From Cognatundibacterium curvum (GTDB lineage: Bacteria > Pseudomonadota > Gammaproteobacteria > Burkholderiales > Burkholderiaceae_D), in the NCBI RefSeq assembly GCF_014284235.1, contig NZ_JACOGD010000008.1, positions 124,001 through 188,000 of the forward strand: a stretch of DNA of 64,000 nt, read 5' to 3'. The notes under the pieces were generated by a model that did not search any database, was not told the origin of the DNA, and saw only the letters and a list, made by a program, of their open reading frames with translations. A program made the translations under genes and the position numbers. Each line of letters starts with the position of its first letter. Position 1 is the stretch's first letter. Positions 62,884 through 64,000 of this stretch are shown here, in pieces.

Positions 62884-64000
62884 ACCAATACCCTTTCAAT
62901 TCCGCCGTTATTCGCTTTTTCCACATACTCGGGCAACCAGTTCTCACCCAGTATATGTTTCGCCATTTCGACCACGATGTAATCTGCCTCAGTGCCGCTG
63001 TCGTCGTTATAGCGCGACAGGCCTTGCATACAGGATGGGCAGGAGGTAAGAATTTTCACATCACCGCTGAAGCCATCCGCGCGCAGCTTATCGGCACCGC
63101 GCTGCATTTCACCTTCTTTGCGGAAGCGTATCTGAGTAGATATGTCAGGACGGCTGACTGCCAGCGTGCCAGACTCACCGCAGCAGCGTTCGTTTTTCTC
63201 TATCTTCTGCGTACCATTGGCAGCTGGAATCAGCGCGTTCACTGTCTTCAGCGGGTCCTGTAACTTCATCGGCGTATGGCAGGGATCGTGATACATGTAA
63301 CGGGTGCCGGTCACGCCTTCCAGACGTACATTTTTCTCCATCAGATATTCATGGATATCGATAATGCGGCAACCCGGGAAAATTTTATCAAACTCATAGG
63401 TCGCGAGCTGGTCATAGCAAGTACCGCAAGACACCACCACCGTTTTGATATCCAGATAATTGAGCGTATTCGCCATGCGATGAAACAGCACGCGGTTATC
63501 CGTCATCATTTTCTCTGCCTTATCAAACTGGCCGTTACCACGTTGCGGATAGCCGCAGCACAGATAGCCAGGTGGCAGCACCGTCTGCACACCGACATTC
63601 CACAACATCGCCTGCGTCGCCAGACCTACCTGTGAGAACAGACGTTCCGAGCCACAGCCGGGGAAGTAAAACACGGCTTCGGTATCAGCATTGGTGGTGT
63701 GCGGATTACGGATAATCGGCACCACTTTATCATCCTCAATATCAAGCAAAGCGCGCGCAGTTTTCTTAGGCAGATTGCCCGGCATTTTTTTATTGATGAA
63801 GTGGATGACCTGCTCTTTGACCGGTGCGCGGCCTACCGTTGCGGGTGGCGCCTTAGTCTGCTTTTTCACCACTTTCTTCAGTAAATCATGACCGAAGCGC
63901 TGCGCTTTATAGCCCAGCCCTACCATGACCTGACGGGTCGCATTAATCGTGGCCGGGTCAGTCGCATTCAGGAAGAACATCGCAGCCGAGGTACCCGGAT
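62880..64000 (-). CDS. Fe-S/FAD-linked oxidoreductase, C-terminal part (partial)
   Basis: The reading frame continues to the window edge, so this is the 3' part (over 370 residues) of a larger protein. The visible part has two Cys-rich CCG domains of glycolate/lactate oxidase Fe-S subunits: FPGCGSERL, GYLCCGYPQRG, CGTCYD, and later YHDPCHTP, ERCCGESG and CPSC. In Burkholderiales such a gene of about 1300 codons, with an N-terminal FAD-binding part and DUF3683, stands next to HIT and DUF971 genes; this match is from memory. An internal ATG at 63980 should not be taken as the start. Confidence 0.88.
   Translation of the reverse strand, partial: PGTSAAMFFLNATDPATINATRQVMVGLGYKAQRFGHDLLKKVVKKQTKAPPATVGRAPVKEQVIHFINKKMPGNLPKKTARALLDIEDDKVVPIIRNPHTTNADTEAVFYFPGCGSERLFSQVGLATQAMLWNVGVQTVLPPGYLCCGYPQRGNGQFDKAEKMMTDNRVLFHRMANTLNYLDIKTVVVSCGTCYDQLATYEFDKIFPGCRIIDIHEYLMEKNVRLEGVTGTRYMYHDPCHTPMKLQDPLKTVNALIPAANGTQKIEKNERCCGESGTLAVSRPDISTQIRFRKEGEMQRGADKLRADGFSGDVKILTSCPSCMQGLSRYNDDSGTEADYIVVEMAKHILGENWLPEYVEKANNGGIERVLV

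Overview
This window is chromosomal DNA of a betaproteobacterium, most likely Burkholderiales of the Oxalobacteraceae type (Undibacterium or Herminiimonas-like). The evidence is the gene content and order: an Fe-S oxidoreductase, HIT protein, DUF971, ubiE, Tim44-like, ubiJ, ubiB and TPMT-like methyltransferase run on one side, and fmdB, DUF502, aspS with nudB, an EEP nuclease and clsB on the other. The genus is an inference. No tRNA, rRNA operon, insertion sequence, prophage or CRISPR array was seen. One structural RNA, RNase P RNA, lies at the left end.

Layout. 0.2-0.6 kb: rnpB. 0.9-2.6 kb: a solitary acetolactate-synthase-like ThDP enzyme. 2.7-7.6 kb: an FHA/sigma-54 activator facing a membrane Ser/Thr kinase with TPR repeats and a small unknown protein, apparently a phospho-signalling module; an identical 14-base motif lies upstream of both the activator and the kinase. 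8.2-9.0 kb: a secreted DNA/RNA nuclease. 9.1-16.5 kb: a fatty-acid beta-oxidation block (enoyl-CoA hydratase, thiolase, fused 3-hydroxyacyl-CoA dehydrogenase/hydratase, acyl-CoA dehydrogenase, TetR regulator). 16.7-26.8 kb: S4 RNA-binding protein, a tightly overlapping nudB-EEP-clsB-DUF429 operon, small envelope proteins, a GNAT enzyme, aspS, DUF502 and fmdB.

26.9-34.4 kb: a sodium:solute symporter and a minus-strand operon for 5-oxoproline (pyroglutamate) use: pxpB, pxpC, pxpA, DUF969 and DUF979 transporter subunits, pyroglutamyl peptidase and an M28 peptidase. Together they could release pyroglutamate from peptides, move it and open it to glutamate. 34.5-39.7 kb: sbcDC, with a strikingly glutamine-rich SbcC. 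39.8-48.3 kb: lipoprotein GDPD, DUF2322-like protein, two orphan periplasmic solute-binding proteins around a methyl-accepting chemoreceptor, a short SSB-like protein and a DUF885 protein. 48.5-56.5 kb: an NHL-propeller lipoprotein, a membrane diguanylate cyclase, a 46-residue DUF3149 membrane protein, a CelD-type acetyltransferase, a formyltransferase and type II phosphatidylserine synthase pssA.

56.6-64.0 kb: the ubiquinone cluster (ubiB, ubiJ, Tim44-like, ubiE) with a TPMT-like methyltransferase, a TonB-C-like lipoprotein, DUF971, a HIT protein and the 3' part of a large Fe-S/FAD oxidoreductase that runs off the right edge. No classic defence or mobile system is visible. The best candidates for something undescribed are the kinase/FHA-activator module with its shared upstream motif, several intergenic inverted repeats, and the Q-rich SbcC.
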